A DNA stretch of 64,000 nucleotides from Schistocephalus solidus (GCA_017591395.1 WEDG01001425.1:1-64000), one strand, 5' to 3'. Shown: positions 33,065 to 45,202, numbered from the stretch's first letter. Translations and numbers: made by a program. The notes: generated by a model from the letters alone, not told the origin.

Positions 33065-34345
33065 GTTAACATATAATGAGTTCAGTGGTAAGCTGGGAGT
33101 CTGCACATAAGGTCATCAAGCAAGTGAATGATCCCAACACCTTTTCTGAAAATGCGTTATTATTCTAAAATTAGACTCACTATTTAAAATGATTCAAGGC
33201 CAAGCCCCAAAATAAGTATTTCCATCAACGTCATTTCTACGAGTCTCTAAGTATTTCAGTTAAGGGGACGAATGGTCACCAATGGGGGTACCTATGCGAA
33301 CACTCTCACGCGAACAACTGCGTGACTAATATAAAACCGACTGAAGACATCGAAATCAGGGGTAGCTACGACATAAGGCCTAATCTGAATTTCGGTATGT
33401 CTTACACCTTGGGTATGAAACTGGTAACTTGGGTTATGGTTGGAAATAAAAGAACAGTGTGTAGCTGCCGAAATTGGCGGCAGCAAGTTAGAAACAACGG
33501 CGGACGCCCTGCCTTGATTTGGTGGGTGGCTGATAGAAAACGAACGAAGCATTCAGACCCTCGCCGTCTGAAATTGTTGTCCCTCAGCAGCAAACTAACG
33601 ATGGCTGCGAAGTCCGATCAAGGAGGAGCTAAAACTGTATCCGTTCAAAACGGAGGCCCGTATACAATTCATTGGACTAGGTGTGAAGAAAACGCTCTAC
33701 GAAGATGTTGGCAGCAGGGCTTACGGTCTGCATATTAAAGTCACTAATTGCAGAATCAACTAAGAGATAAATATGCGTTTATTTCAGTGACCTTGTCAGT
33801 AGGTACCAGACTGTACACAATAAAGCCCAAGGGAATGTTTTGTAAGACGTAGGTCAATGTGACAGGGACAAGGCGGTTGTGTATCAATCAGATGGAAGGA
33901 ATCTCTGTCAACGGCAATAAGTACCATAGGTTATTTCTAATACATAGGAAGCTCAGAAGAAGAAAATTCGACCGCCGAAAAAAATGAGGGTTATTGGTCT
34001 GACGTTTTGGATTCTAAATCGAACCAGTCATCAGACAAAATCGATTGGTTTGAGTGAGAATCCAAAACGTCAGCCTAATAATCTACATTTTTCTGTGATT
34101 GCATATTCTGAACTGTTCTCTGAAACCCGCCTATTTATTTCTGGCATTATATGAAGCTACTTAACTCAAATAAATAGAAAGTCAATATGAAAAATGATCA
34201 GGAGGTAGTTATTTTTGTGCAATATCCACTTCCACCAAAGACAACAAACGGAGGCTAGAGGTTTTTAATAAACGCTCTCTGCTCTTATGCGGAACTAACT
34301 CGTCCCGCTTTGCTTTGGGGTTCATTTGAAGCCTCACCAGCAGAA
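33065..34345 (-). repeat. Module D, copy 3 (long form)
   Basis: This aligns with 12,110-13,450 with few large indels. It includes the segment open on the plus strand at 33,322-33,738 (138 codons) and on the minus strand in parts of 33,292-33,593. It ends with the palindrome (33,999-34,073) and then the shared tail with the 'actcgtcccgctttgc' block (about 34,288). It is upstream of the RT on the minus strand, as in copy 1. Confidence 0.7.
33999..34073 (-). ncRNA. Hammerhead-like inverted repeat, copy 3 (perfect 17-bp arms)
   Basis: Arms 33,999-34,015 and 34,057-34,073 are exact reverse complements over 17 bp. Between them the minus strand keeps CTGATGA, then a TGGTTC/GAATCCA hairpin. The GAAA box is AAAA here, one change from the core. 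The outer arms, nested pairing and core order match copies 1 and 2. Confidence 0.4.
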
Positions 34346-34740
34346 AACAATACAGGCACCGCTGCTTTTAAGTAGCCAAGACTGTGCGACATAAGACGAA
34401 AAATGTGAAATTGCCTACTATTTTGCTCTAGACTAACGCAAACTGAAAGCTGAACATGAAAAGGCTACTGCCACTCACAGCGGTTGCGAAAGAATCCAGC
34501 TACTAGATGACATGTCATGTCGCCTCCATTTTCACGAAAAGGGTACAGTATCGATAACAGACCAGTGTGACAGTCCTACCAAGCATCTACGTCACTCTCT
34601 CCCTCATATACTGGAAAACGATAGCACGACACTATCAAGACGGTCGGAGGTGTACTCAGGAATAGTGCCTGGCAAAGCAAAAAAACCCGCCTGCGCGTTC
34701 ATACCAGAACCTATTCGCTTGCACATGATGCCAAATTTAC
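34346..34740 (+). repeat. Truncated 5' flank of FUT8-like lineage I copy 3
   Basis: 34,346-34,430 matches 14,640-14,720. 34,465-34,540 matches the lineage-II flank. 34,546-34,740 matches 18,408-18,615. At 34,740 the flank jumps to the gene stem, so ~730 bp of proximal promoter, start codon and membrane anchor present at 18.6-19.34 kb are deleted. Confidence 0.7.
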
Positions 34741-36081
34741 GAGAATGAACTGTGGAGACTTAATAATGCCCACTTTCCCATCCGCAATTTAACATCCCCG
34801 TCGATAAGATATTTAAACAATCTCTTGTCTCAAGCCACAATTCAACTCACAGCCAGACTGATTCTGCTCGATAAACTCAGTGATCAGGGCGAAAGAAATC
34901 GTCAGACGGTGGATGCACTTAGCTCAGAAATGCGGAATCAGATTTCCAGAATACAGAATCCTCCAGACTGCCGTCAATCTCGTTTTATTCTGGCAGAACT
35001 GCGCTATAGCTGTGGACTTGGATGCGTCTCACACCACATGGCGCTCAAGTTGTCATATGCCGCTGCAAACAATCACATTCCGCTCTTACAACACAATGAC
35101 TGGAAAGACTTCTTTTTGCCATTATCAAACTGCTCTCAAAGGCATGCCGAATCACATTCCAAAATGAATCTTATAAAAAACGAGCTTCCAAACAAAGGTA
35201 AGCTATATAATCCACCGGCTATGACCAAGGTAGTGGTCAGAGAGATTAAATGACGCAGTAGGCGAACCCTTCCCGTGGTACCGTGGACATCTGTTGGGCT
35301 ACATTCTCCGCCCAGCCAATCCGGACTTGCGACAGGCTCTAAAAATGGAATTGCAGAATATGCAGACGGGGAGGTATTTGACGGACCTATTGCCAGCATA
35401 CATGTTCGCCGTATTGATAAAGTCAAAAGTGAAGCAAAAAGCCATGCAGTGGAGGAATACATGTTCTATGTTGAACGCTTTTTCGATCTAAAGGAGATGG
35501 AATATAGTTTGGAAACAGGCAGTGTAAGCCCACCTGCCTGGTCTGCACGACGACGTGTCTACTTGGCCTCCGATGATGTGTCAGCTTTCCAAGAGGCCAA
35601 ATCTAAATACCCCAGGTATGAATTCATTGGCCGACCGAGAAATCGAAGTATACTTGAAAGGCGTTCCTCTGCCGAAAGCGTGTTTGCCATCACTGTGGAT
35701 CTATATCTTTTGGTGGCAGCGGACTTCCTTGTCTGCACAGGCAGCTCAAACATTTGCAGGCTTGCCTATGAACTATTCTCGGCGAAGTCTCAGACTCACG
35801 GTGATGCGGCATTCCAGATGCAGTCGGTGGATTGGATTTATGTGAGTTTCTTTGCGCGAAAGCGCTGGTGGAGAGTTATTGCAGACTTCAAGCAAGATGG
35901 TGTCAAGCTGGGAGATCATGTATGCATATTATCAACAATACGGGATGGATTTGTGCAAACGACTTCATCGTTGCATGGATCTCGTGAGACGACCTTACCA
36001 GCTTACTTATTTCACGAGCTTGTCCAAATTATCTGGTTACTCTCTGTCATATTTCCATGTTACGAAGAAAGCAAAACATAA
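34741..36081 (+). pseudogene. FUT8-like alpha-1,6-fucosyltransferase, lineage I copy 3 (5'-deleted, two indels)
   Basis: The coding match starts at NELWRLNNAHFPIRN and runs in one frame to about 35,224. There an inserted A in the 'atgaccaagg' region shifts it and a stop appears at 35,251-35,253. About 140 bp later (near 35,360) a ten-base deletion restores the original frame, which stays open to 36,081. Motifs after that are HVRRIDK at 35,401-35,421 (Thr to Ile in a conserved motif), YLASDDVSAFQEAK, LVAADFLVCTGSSN and an SH3-like TIRDGF block, where the usual Trp-Asp is altered. The C-terminus is longer than in copy 2 because the stop after IIW was lost. It lacks anchor and start. Confidence 0.85.
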
Positions 36082-36560
36082 AATCAAACTTTAATCTTTT
36101 TTGTCTGATCACCGTGGTACGCCGTCTGCTGAGAGGCCTATACCACCGAGTACGAGGATATGTTGTGAAATGCCTGCTCTTGGAGGTGAACAATAATTCT
36201 GTCTGATTGTTAGATGGATTTGCTGGAGCTTGCGGCACCGTGCGTCCTCCTGCTCACCAAGATGTGCCAAGTATGACTAAAGAAGGCTTTTAATCCTGAA
36301 ATGACCATCCAGTTTTCACTTGTTTTTTTTGATAATGTTATTCGGTGGAAATTAGTATGTGTTCGTCTTCTGCCTTGGGAGCTCTAAATGAAGCCACAAA
36401 GTCCTAGGTTAAAAGGGAGTAAGGAAGCCCGATCCCTCATTTCGATACCTACACACTTAACGTTGCCAATGGTAACAAAGAGGAGAACAAGGCCGTGGCT
36501 CGTAGGTGCTTCAAAGCTGGGGTGGGATAAAGCTGGCTGTTGACGATGTTAGGTTTTTTT
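36082..36560. other. Unassigned sequence between two FUT8-like pseudogenes
   Basis: No coding or repeat match was recognised apart from a short 3' UTR-like AT-rich start. The right end leads into the flank shared with 4,700-4,780. Confidence 0.45.
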
Positions 36561-38035
36561 CCAAAATTGGTCATTAATTTTCTTAAATAACATTTCAAAA
36601 TCTTGTCTTCCATTGACCACATATTTGCCCACATGCACGGTTAGCTAAGTGACCGCGAAGTTGACCAGCTGGTCGGCTTCACAGTTGTGTGATGTGACTA
36701 GATTCAGCAAGTTGCGCTTATGCATGTCAATATGTGTTGGAGGCTTCGTGAGGCCATCCTTCAAGATGCAATCTGGTTGGTGCAATGTATGAGAGTAGAT
36801 TAAGTGTCTACAGTGAGAACTTCATTAATTGCACGTGACGGCTATTTTTAACTCATTGAGCACACAGAGCAAACGAAAGAAAGGCACAAGGGGTTTACGG
36901 TGCTGGAGGCATTTATTCGCATTCAAATGGTGGCTAGGAAAGCAATATTTCCTATCATATGATTCACTTCGTTCAGTATATGTATGTCATCTGTGGTATA
37001 TCACATCAATTTTGCGGTTGATTTCCAGTGGGAGTTACATTGAGACGGAGTCGTTCGACCATCCTGCTCAGAATGAACGAAAACCACAAAAGACCGATGT
37101 GCTTCTGAAACAGAAACACTTCATCGTTGTCAAATTGTGGAGGCTGACTACTGCAAATTCCACATCCACAACCCAGTGTCTCGATAAATAAACACTTAAG
37201 CGGTCTCCTGTCTCAAGCCACATTTCCGCTCGCGGCCAGAATTTACTGTAGTCAGAAAAGTCAGTGTTTAACGCAGAAGAAGGCGTTCGACGGTGGATGT
37301 GCTTAGCTTAGAATTGCGGATCCAGATTTGAAGGCTGAAGGATCCTCCAGACTGCAGTCAGTGTCGTTTCACGGTTGCCAAATCAACGTTTCATCTGTGG
37401 CTTAGGATGTGCAGCCCAGGCAAGGGATTTTATGCACCTGCCAGGCTATAGTAATGGGCGGATAAACTAAATGCTCTACTTGGTAATTCCTTTCTATGGG
37501 TCCGTGGGCAATTGTTGGACCATAATTTTTGTCTGTACCCTGCGGCCGGGAAAGTTGATGTAGAAATTGAATTGCAGAATTTAAGAAAGGCCCAAGCAGC
37601 GATGGACTACTAGCCAGTGGACATTCGTCGAACCGAAAAACTGCGCTCGGAAGCGAAGTTCAATGTAGTGGAAGAATGTATGCTGCACGTTCGACGCTTG
37701 TTCGATGTCATGGAGGAATAATACAATTTAAAAACTGGCATGGCAACTCCACCCACCTGGATTCGACAAAGACGCATCATTTTAGCTTCGGAGGATGCAT
37801 TAGATTTTAAGGAGTCAAAATCTCGTTTCCTGAGATAGGAGTTTGTTGGGAAGCCGAGAGACGGAAGTAGAGATGCTAGTCGCCAATAAGCGTGTTCACC
37901 ATCATACTGGCTCTGCACCTTATGATTGCGGCTGACTTTCTGGTCTCTACGACCAGCTTCAATATTTGGGGGCTCGGAGAAGACCCCGACGCAAGGTGGT
38001 GTGGCATTCTAGATGCAGTCGGAGGATGTACTGTA
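36561..38035 (+). pseudogene. FUT8-like lineage II, longest copy (heavily decayed)
   Basis: The flank match is at 36,561-36,640. The N-terminal part lies in the open frame 36,829-37,191, with ESFDHPAQNERKPQKTDVLL and IVVKLWRLTTAN matching the stem of the 19.1-kb gene. Upstream of this a hydrophobic WYITSILRLISSG stretch may be the remnant anchor. The stem and start of the catalytic domain continue to about 37,460. The GT23 centre (VDIRRTEKLRSEAKF-like, from about 37,615) and the LASEDALDFKESK and LHLMIAADFLVST parts follow to 38,035, with at least four stops or shifts. The 3' end is cut off by the Penelope-like element. Confidence 0.75.
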
Positions 38036-38043
38036 TGGAAAAG

Positions 38044-40590
38044 ATGTTGATTTCAAATACAGTTATACATTTAAATATATGTAATAGCACCCTTTAAAAC
38101 ACATTATTTAATTCCAAAAAATACCTTCAAGTTTTGAAAAGACTTTTGACTGAGAGAAACATTAAAACCTTTAAATATCCTTTCAAATATTCTTGTTTTG
38201 GTTCGTTCTTTACTGCTACTTATGCAGTATAGACCCGAGCTCACATCCATTGCGGAAATTGGGATCCTAACAATAGATAGCCTTATTCATTAAATGTCGA
38301 GATCGAAATTTGAGGAGCACAGAGTTGATGGTGTACTAATTAAGAGTTTACTTCAGGTCTGTTTATTGAAAGGAAATTGGGGCCAAATCCGAAGTTTCTG
38401 GATAGTCAGTAATTTTGCTTCGTGGTTGTAAGCTACAGCTCTAAAGGTCTTATTTGTGCACGTGTGACTATAAACGAATACTAACATAATCCTTAAAAAA
38501 TTAAAATACATCATCTGATAGAATGGAAAGTTTGGCTTTGCGTTCAGGAAAATCAGGTGAATGCAGGCAAGATAAATCACATTTTGTATAAACCAAAAGG
38601 AGAGATTCAGTTTAATAAATTCTTTTTTTTCGCATTGTTGAAGTTTTCTGACAAAACAAATCATGCATAAACTTTTGTGACTGTTAAAAAGTGAAGTCGG
38701 CATGCATGAAATTTCGGTAACTAATGATCGGGTCGGTAAAATTATAAGGGAAATACAACTCTGAGGTGTAAACAGGGTTTAACAACAGCTTATTGTTAAT
38801 ATTGATGGCTTTCAGGCGACCTGAATGGCAAAGTCAACATGTAGAGGTTATTGGAACTGTGGGAATGGCGGGAGGTAGAGTCGAGTATGAGGATTGAACA
38901 TCACTGGCATGTACGGGGAGCAAACAACTTCCGTCAGAGATTGGGGACCGGTGAACATCACCTGAAGAGATTGTTTGCCAAGGAAGAGAGAGCGCCTGTA
39001 CGAGCGTCTTCTGACAGAATATTTTTGGGTTTATAAGCCGTATGACCTTTACCTCGGCTGTCACGAACACTCTTTGGCGTAGGCCTGTAGAGAAATTGGC
39101 TGGTGTCTGGTTGACAACCTACAAGGATTAGTATTAACTACATGCGTGAGCATGGAACTCGAAATTGATATAGTTCAACCATTGCCTAACCAGGCAGGTA
39201 TGTATTTACGTACTCTCTTTTCAAGGAACCGCGTAGTACGGCCAATGTATCCACATCCACAGGAGCAAGTGAATGAGTAAATACACATTGCTGTGGCCAT
39301 CAACGTGAGTCAGTTTTTACCTCCTACGCGTAGGAGGGCGAGAGCTCGTGAAGAATACCCGTAGGTTCTCCACGAGGAAAACGCTCTTCATGGTTGTCTT
39401 CAGGCGTCATCTTACTAGTTCGCTGGTTGCATATCCCAGGAAGGGCAGCCTTATGAATACGTCATTCTTTTCTGCAGGTAATGTGAGGGACTTTGTGGTT
39501 CGTTCCCCCCAGTATTTCAGAGGATTAAGTTTGCTGAGTATCCGTTTCAATGTAGCGTGTCCTGCTGCTACTGGAGCTCTGCCTTAACCGTTTTAGGGTA
39601 GCAGATTCATCGCAACCTAGCTGCTAGTCTTTGTTCTAAATTTCCCTTTATGTTCAGGGGAACAAAACTGTAAAGATTAATGCATTGTCAAGTTCAGCTT
39701 TTCTTTTCAAATAGTCTATGTTTTTATAGATCTATACTATCGACTTTTTAGAAGGACATCAAGGAATGCAATTTCGTTACTTACTTCAGACTGCACGAAA
39801 TTTGAGCAAGGGCTGTACACTATTAAAATTCGGGACAAGAGCATCGGTGTCTATGTTTTGATCCGTCAGACAGGAGATGTCGTCCCCGTACCAACCATAA
39901 AATTTGAGTTAAGCGATGGTGTCCGTAAGACTCGTTTTTATTATGTTGCCCATGAAAACATTTGCGAGAAACGGTCCAAACGTTGAAAACATTGCTATAC
40001 CGTTTGTCTACCTCTATGGCAGGCCATTGCATAGGAAATTATCATTTTGCGTGCATCGGGTCATACGTTTTACCAGGGTTTTCATGGGCATAGATTTTGG
40101 GTATTTCGTATCCTGAATAGCGTCACAGAAGGAGTCTATGGTTTCTATCATGGGTACGTTGGTAAACAGTGATGGTACATCTAACAAGAGCATCCTCGGT
40201 CAATGAACTTTTCTATTAATTATAGCTTCAATAAATGCAAATGTGTCTTCCAGAATTTGAAGAGATAGGTAACTATCCACCCATTTGGTAATGTCATGAT
40301 AGGGTGAGTTTCGTATATGCAAGATTGGGCGCAGACGTAGTTTGTATTTTCATGCCGAGATTTGGAGCCGTAAAGAAATGTTCATTTCTGAAGCCAAAAC
40401 CTATAACGTTTCTCCAGTTCACTCTGCGCGAGATATGTGCAGATAATTTCTATCTGTGGTTTACTACAAAATAATATGGGAACGGGCATCAGAACAGGCA
40501 CGAAATAAGTAGTTTGCACAATCTTAATGGATTTTTCAGGCACTGCTGTGATGTTAAAATCTTACCAAGGTCCAAAAGTAGAAAAACAGC
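38044..40590 (-). mobile_element. Penelope-like retroelement copy 3, most complete
   Basis: Minus-strand order: RT (about 40,560-39,600), a TDGIAMFSTFGPFLANVFMG-like stretch at about 39,990-39,930 and YGWYGDDI near 39,890 (YxDD altered to YGDD), then the GIY-YIG endonuclease. The latter has CSCGCGYIG at 39,267-39,241, continuing RTTRFLEKRVRKYIPAWLG. A C-terminal CQKTLVQALSLPW stretch follows at about 38,990, then the 3' non-coding module B (38,650-38,044). The RT plus C-terminal GIY-YIG architecture is diagnostic of canonical Penelope-like elements. Several stops show that it is dead. It truncates the adjacent FUT8-like pseudogene. Confidence 0.85.
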
Positions 40591-41345
40591 AAGGTCAGTT
40601 CTTTTATTTACAACTGAATATAAATCACTTCTTTACAGGATGTTTCAAAGCAGGTCAATCTTTCGTATTTTCATCTTGACTTTAACTTGGGAAAATGTAA
40701 ATTATTTAGATATCTGACAGCAAACCGTCTAATGAAAAGGGCCTTTTAACGAGATAACTTATACGGAAGGGTTTAATTTTTCTTCGGTTTATTAGTTACC
40801 GAATTGTGCTGTGGACATATATTTTTCTCGGCAGCGGGTTTACATGTTAGAATGAGGCTGTTTATATGACCCTAACGGCCATCTTCATAAGAGAGAATGT
40901 CCAAAAAGGCATTATTTCTAAGGTTTTGATAAGCACAGAACAAAATCTACGTTTATAGTTATCGACTAAAAACACTGAAGATCGTGAAGTATTCAATATT
41001 ATTTCACGGACGATCCGAAAGTCATCCTAATCGAACACCCGAAATAACTATAAGGAAATTTAACGAAAGAAAAAGTCCTTTTTAACATACACAAAATGGT
41101 ACGCTTACGATTGCGCTAAACAATTATATTTAAATTTATTTAGTCATTTCTTAGTCAGTCAGCATGTGCTTTTATGAAATATTTTATTCCTGTGGCGTCC
41201 CTATCAGCGCAATCAAGCGAAAATATTTTTTGTTGTAGTCAAACGCATCTTAACCAATTACAAATCGGAAAAAACACGTCAATTCTCGTGAAACCCTGTT
41301 GGAATATACATTTGAAGTTTAGACTGCTTTGAAAACGGCCATACA
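40591..41345. repeat. Module E, copy 2
   Basis: This follows the RT piece after 'aaaaacagcaaggtcag' and matches 10,945-11,690 in order. It ends before a (TA)n run at about 41,371-41,400. Because it is upstream of the ORF on the minus strand, it probably belongs to the element's 5' side. Confidence 0.7.
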
Positions 41346-41368
41346 TTGCGTTGTCCGTAATCTGGACG

Positions 41369-41370
<2 letters not shown>

Positions 41371-41400
<30 letters not shown>

Positions 41401-41402
41401 AA
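41371..41402. repeat. (TA)n microsatellite
   Basis: An almost pure TA dinucleotide run lies between module E and the next Penelope-like RT fragment. It is a likely recombination or slippage point. Confidence 0.8.
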
Positions 41403-41905
41403 TGGCCATTGCAGAGGATAGTGAAAATTTTGCGTGCATTGGGTCAGAGGTTTCTCCAATGGTTTTTACTGGCATACCAATTTGGTATTTCGTGTGCCGA
41501 ATAATGTCACAGAGGTAGTCAATTTTTTCTATCATGAGAACATTGGTAAAACAGTGGTGTTATATCTAACAAGCAACGTTTCTATTCTTCATAACCTAAA
41601 TAAACTCATATGTATCTTTCAGAAGTTGGGGATATATGTCTCTTTCCAGCGGCTTAAGCTTTTCTATTAGCCAGTCGGCAATGGTATGATAAGGTGGTTT
41701 GTTTCCATGCCGAGATTCGGTCCATAAACAAATGTTTATTTCTGATGTCACGACACATAAGTTGTTTCTCTCACGCTTTGCGCAAGCTATGTGGAGAAAA
41801 CGTCTACCTGTGGGTGGGTACAAAATAATATGGAAACTGGAATCGGAACAGGCAGAAAATAAGCCGTTTTCACATTCTTTCTATATATTTACTCACTGCC
41901 GGGCA
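41403..41905 (-). mobile_element. Penelope-like RT fragment, copy 4 (divergent)
   Basis: This matches 7,800-8,290 and 40,020-40,510 but is more diverged. The shared stretch runs from the 'ggccattgcag' region through the 'atgccgagatt' block to the 'atcggaacaggcagaaaataag' end. It covers the RT portion upstream of the YxDD motif only. It is followed by a second copy of module E, so RT and E were duplicated together. Confidence 0.7.
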
Positions 41906-41954
41906 TTAAAAAATATAGCGAAAAATATTTCCAATATAAGAAAGGTAATTTCTT

Positions 41955-42885
41955 TCATGTGATGCCGAAAATATATCACTTATTTCCAGGGATGTCTAAA
42001 AAACGGTAAATCTTCCCCATTTTAATATTGCATTTACCTTGGGAAAATGTAAAGTATTCAGATATCCGAAAGCGAACTGTCAAATTAAAGGGCCATTTAA
42101 TTTTATAAATTCTTATGAAAGTTTTTAATTGTTCTTAGGCATATTAATTGCCAAATTGTATTTTTGTCATTTGGTTTTCATTTTTGGGTGAGGCTAATAA
42201 CTTCAACGGCCATCTGCATTACAAAGAATGTCCCAAAACGCATTACAACGTTAAATTCGGTTTAGAAATATCTTATTTTGAAGGTCTTGATAAACATATA
42301 ATAACACCTACATTTATAGACAATCGACTGAAAACTCTGAAAATCATAAAGTATCCACTATTATTTCAAGATTGATCTTAAAGTCATCCTAATCGAACAG
42401 CCGAAATACTTATATGGAAATTTAGTAAAATAATTTTTTTCTTAACATACACAAAATGGTGGACGCTTAAAATTGCAGCTGACCATTCTATATTAATTAA
42501 TTCGTCATCACCAGCCAGTCAGTATGCGATTTTATAAATTATTTTATTCCTGTGGTGTCAATGTCGGTAAAATTAAGCAAAAACGCATCTTTAAATATAG
42601 AAATCGGAAAAACACGTCAATTCACTTGACTGCCTGTTTAAATATACATTCGAAATCTAAACAGCTTTGTAATGGCCATACGTTGTGTAACACGTTATCT
42701 GGACGAAACGTTTATGTGCAAAACACAGAAAAGGAATATTTTTGAACGTAATTCTACTTGTTCTACGTTATTCACTCTTCTCTTGCTATGACACCCGTCC
42801 TACACATTTAAAACCTTAGTTTGTTTAGTAACACCAATTTTTCTCTTTTCGGAATTTTCCGCTTTTCTAAAACAGTGACTATTTG
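41955..42885. repeat. Module E, copy 3
   Basis: This aligns with 10,965-11,870 more fully than copy 2, including the last ~200 bp that copy 2 lacks ('ctacacatttaaaacctt' region, about 42,801). It is non-coding, with no frame conserved among the three copies. Confidence 0.7.
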
Positions 42886-42889
42886 ATGT

Positions 42890-43805
42890 TAGATTTCATG
42901 GAGGAAGAATACATGTTTAAAGCGAAGTTCAATTTACTTGAGCAGCCGATCGCACTCTGCTGCACGGGATGTAGCATGCCTAAGGTTATTCAAAAATTGA
43001 GGTTATAGAAAACCGAATTCTTAACACAGGCAAGGGATCTTATGAACCTACTCAGCCCGGGTAATGGGGGGATAAACTAAATTATCTAATGGGTAATTCA
43101 TTTCTGTGGTTCCATGGGCATCTTTTGGACCATATTCTTTGTCTTAAAACTCTGGCCTCAAAATTCGACGCAGAAATGGAATTGCATAATTATATGAAAG
43201 GTCCCAACAGCGGACTGTTAGCCAGTGGACATTCGTCGAACCAATATAGTGAGCTTGGAAGCAAAGTTCCATGTAGTGGAAGCATACATGCTCCACGGTC
43301 AACTCTTGTTCGATTTCATGGAGGTAGATTTCAATTTGAAAACTGGTAGGGCGACTCCACCCACCTGGTCACGACAAAGGCGCATCGTTTAAGCTTCGGA
43401 TGATGCATTCGTATTTAAGAAGGCCGAATTTCGTTTCCTGAGTTGAGAGTTGGAAGTGCAGATGCTAGTCGCCAATAAGCGTGTTTACCATCATACTGGC
43501 TCTGCACCTTATGGTTGCTGCTGGTCTGTACGGCCAGCTCCAATATTTGGGGGCTCAGCGAAGACCCCGACGCAAGGTGGTGTGGCATTCCAGATGCAGT
43601 CGGTGGATGAACTGTATGAATGCACACACGAACGAAGACGCTAGTGGAAAGCCATTGCAGCCTTAGAGCAAGAGGGCATCAAGTTAAGAGACATCGTGTC
43701 AATTAGATCGACTCGATGGGATGGTTTTATGCAGCCAGCTTGGACGTTGCACACAACTCTTAAAGCTGCCGTATCAGCTGGAAGAGGTTTTCCGAACTAT
43801 TTAGC
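42890..43805 (+). pseudogene. FUT8-like lineage II, decayed copy
   Basis: After a short scrambled start (42,890-42,950) the sequence matches the GT23 domain from the cysteine-rich loop onward. The NSFLWFHGHLLDHILCL stretch (from 43,092) corresponds to DPFPWYRGHLLGYIL of the 19.1-kb gene. The HVRR motif is degraded to HSSNQYSELGSK (near 43,231). LHLMVAAGLYG, FQMQSVDELYECTHERR and WDGFMQPAW follow, in several frames. It runs to a stop near 43,800 and then family F. At least five disabling changes are visible. Confidence 0.75.
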
Positions 43806-44328
43806 ATTGACTTTTTGATTTTTCAGTGTTTAAAGCTGTTAAAATATGAAAATGATGTTGAATTCATGGCAGGACATTCAGATGCACAACTTTCTCCACC
43901 GCCGTGAGCATTATTTAAGATTTGAAAATTAAGTAGTCCGGTGAAGTAAAAAATGCGTTGCGTAATGCCTGTGTCTTGAGGGTCAGTAGCATATTAGCTT
44001 GTTTTCAGTCATGAATTCGTGCACTACAATTGATTTCGCTTTCTCCTGGATTACCCAATGAACCTGGTTGGGCCAACACCTTCCAGTTAATCTTGACCTC
44101 ACACATACACCACGGTGAAAATGAAAACAATTATTTAAATAGTAGGAAAATATCCGTACATACACCGGAGCAAAATTTTGACACTGATAGGCATTAACAG
44201 AGGTGACACCCTGTGACGGCATCCCTGATATATGCATTTTAAACATAAAAAATATCAGTCGTATAGAATCCTGCCTCAGAAAACCGTTTTTCAAAGTATT
44301 TTTCAAGGAATCAGAAGGTAGGCAAGAA
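43806..44328. repeat. Family F, copy 4
   Basis: This follows the lineage-II 3' end as at 5,341 and matches 5,341-5,985 apart from a ~150-bp gap near 43,915. It is cut at about 44,328 by the Gypsy fragment. Confidence 0.7.
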
Positions 44329-44840
44329 AGCGCTATATGATATGCACACGCAACCTCGAATATTCTTGCCTAACGAAAGTCTATACACGAGACTGGAACT
44401 CGAAGTGAACTGGTATCCAGCGACAGTTCGAAGAAGTGAGGGCCAGATCGTTAAAATGGCGTTTGAAGATGGAAGAATTGCGCGTCGACATCTGGACCAA
44501 GTCCACAGCCAAACAGACACAGAAAGTGAAGAATTCAGGAAGTGCAAACTTTGCAAAATGCTTGCTGTTGATTCTGGCCTCCTGAGGTCATAATATCTGC
44601 AGTCTACGCAGATCCCAACGTCGTCAGTCGAGGTGTGTTTCTCATTATCCTCCTACCCCGCCCAGCACAACCGTAGGGGCGGAGGAACCATGAATTCTGC
44701 AGAACGGGGCAACAGTCGAAAATACCGTCCTGAGAAGAGCGACTAGAATCCGCAAACACATCCAACGTTTTCAAGACGAAACCTATTATAACATTTATTA
44801 CCTATTCTTTATTAACTTTACTGTTTCTGCTCGCACACTC
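44329..44840 (+). mobile_element. Ty3/Gypsy-type retrotransposon, 3' end of pol (integrase C-terminus)
   Basis: The frame 44,342-44,593 encodes a VNWYPATVRRSEG stretch, then KMAFEDGRIARRHLDQVHSQ. This resembles the W.PG.V...G...Y.V...DGR..RRH.DQ.. module at the C-terminus of Gypsy integrases. After a break, 44,727-44,790 encodes RRATRIRKHIQRFQDE, resembling the polar LRRSTR.R.PP.RF tail of these polyproteins. Everything upstream (gag, protease, RT, RNase H, integrase core) is absent, so it is a short 3' remnant. Confidence 0.6.
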
Positions 44841-45202
44841 CACAAATCTGTCCGCCTTAGGTTGGAAGGGTGCAATGTCCGCACTGTCTAGACATAACGT
44901 CACGTCTGCAAGAAAAAAACAACTTCCAAGGTCATGTACGCAGGGCTGACTGTCCTTCAGCCTTGCCATAAACATCCCGCCGTGTCCCCAAGACTCCAAA
45001 CTTTTGCTGTTTCCCGTTCTCAGTACACGTCCAGCTTACGGTCAGTGTTCGTTTTTGGAAACAGAACACATGGAAGTTTCGACGACCTGAATACAAGGAA
45101 GAATATTTTGTGCAAATATTTCTATAACCGTTATTTGTATATACAAGAACATCTAAATCAATGGAACAATACATTCTACATACGTATTCATTTTTCTACC
45201 TA

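Noticed and set aside
38030..38060. 'ggaaaagatgttga' at the FUT8-Penelope junction as a target site
   Set aside because: The same string occurs downstream of a FUT8 piece at 5,374-5,387, so it could be junction microhomology, but one case is too little to call a target preference.
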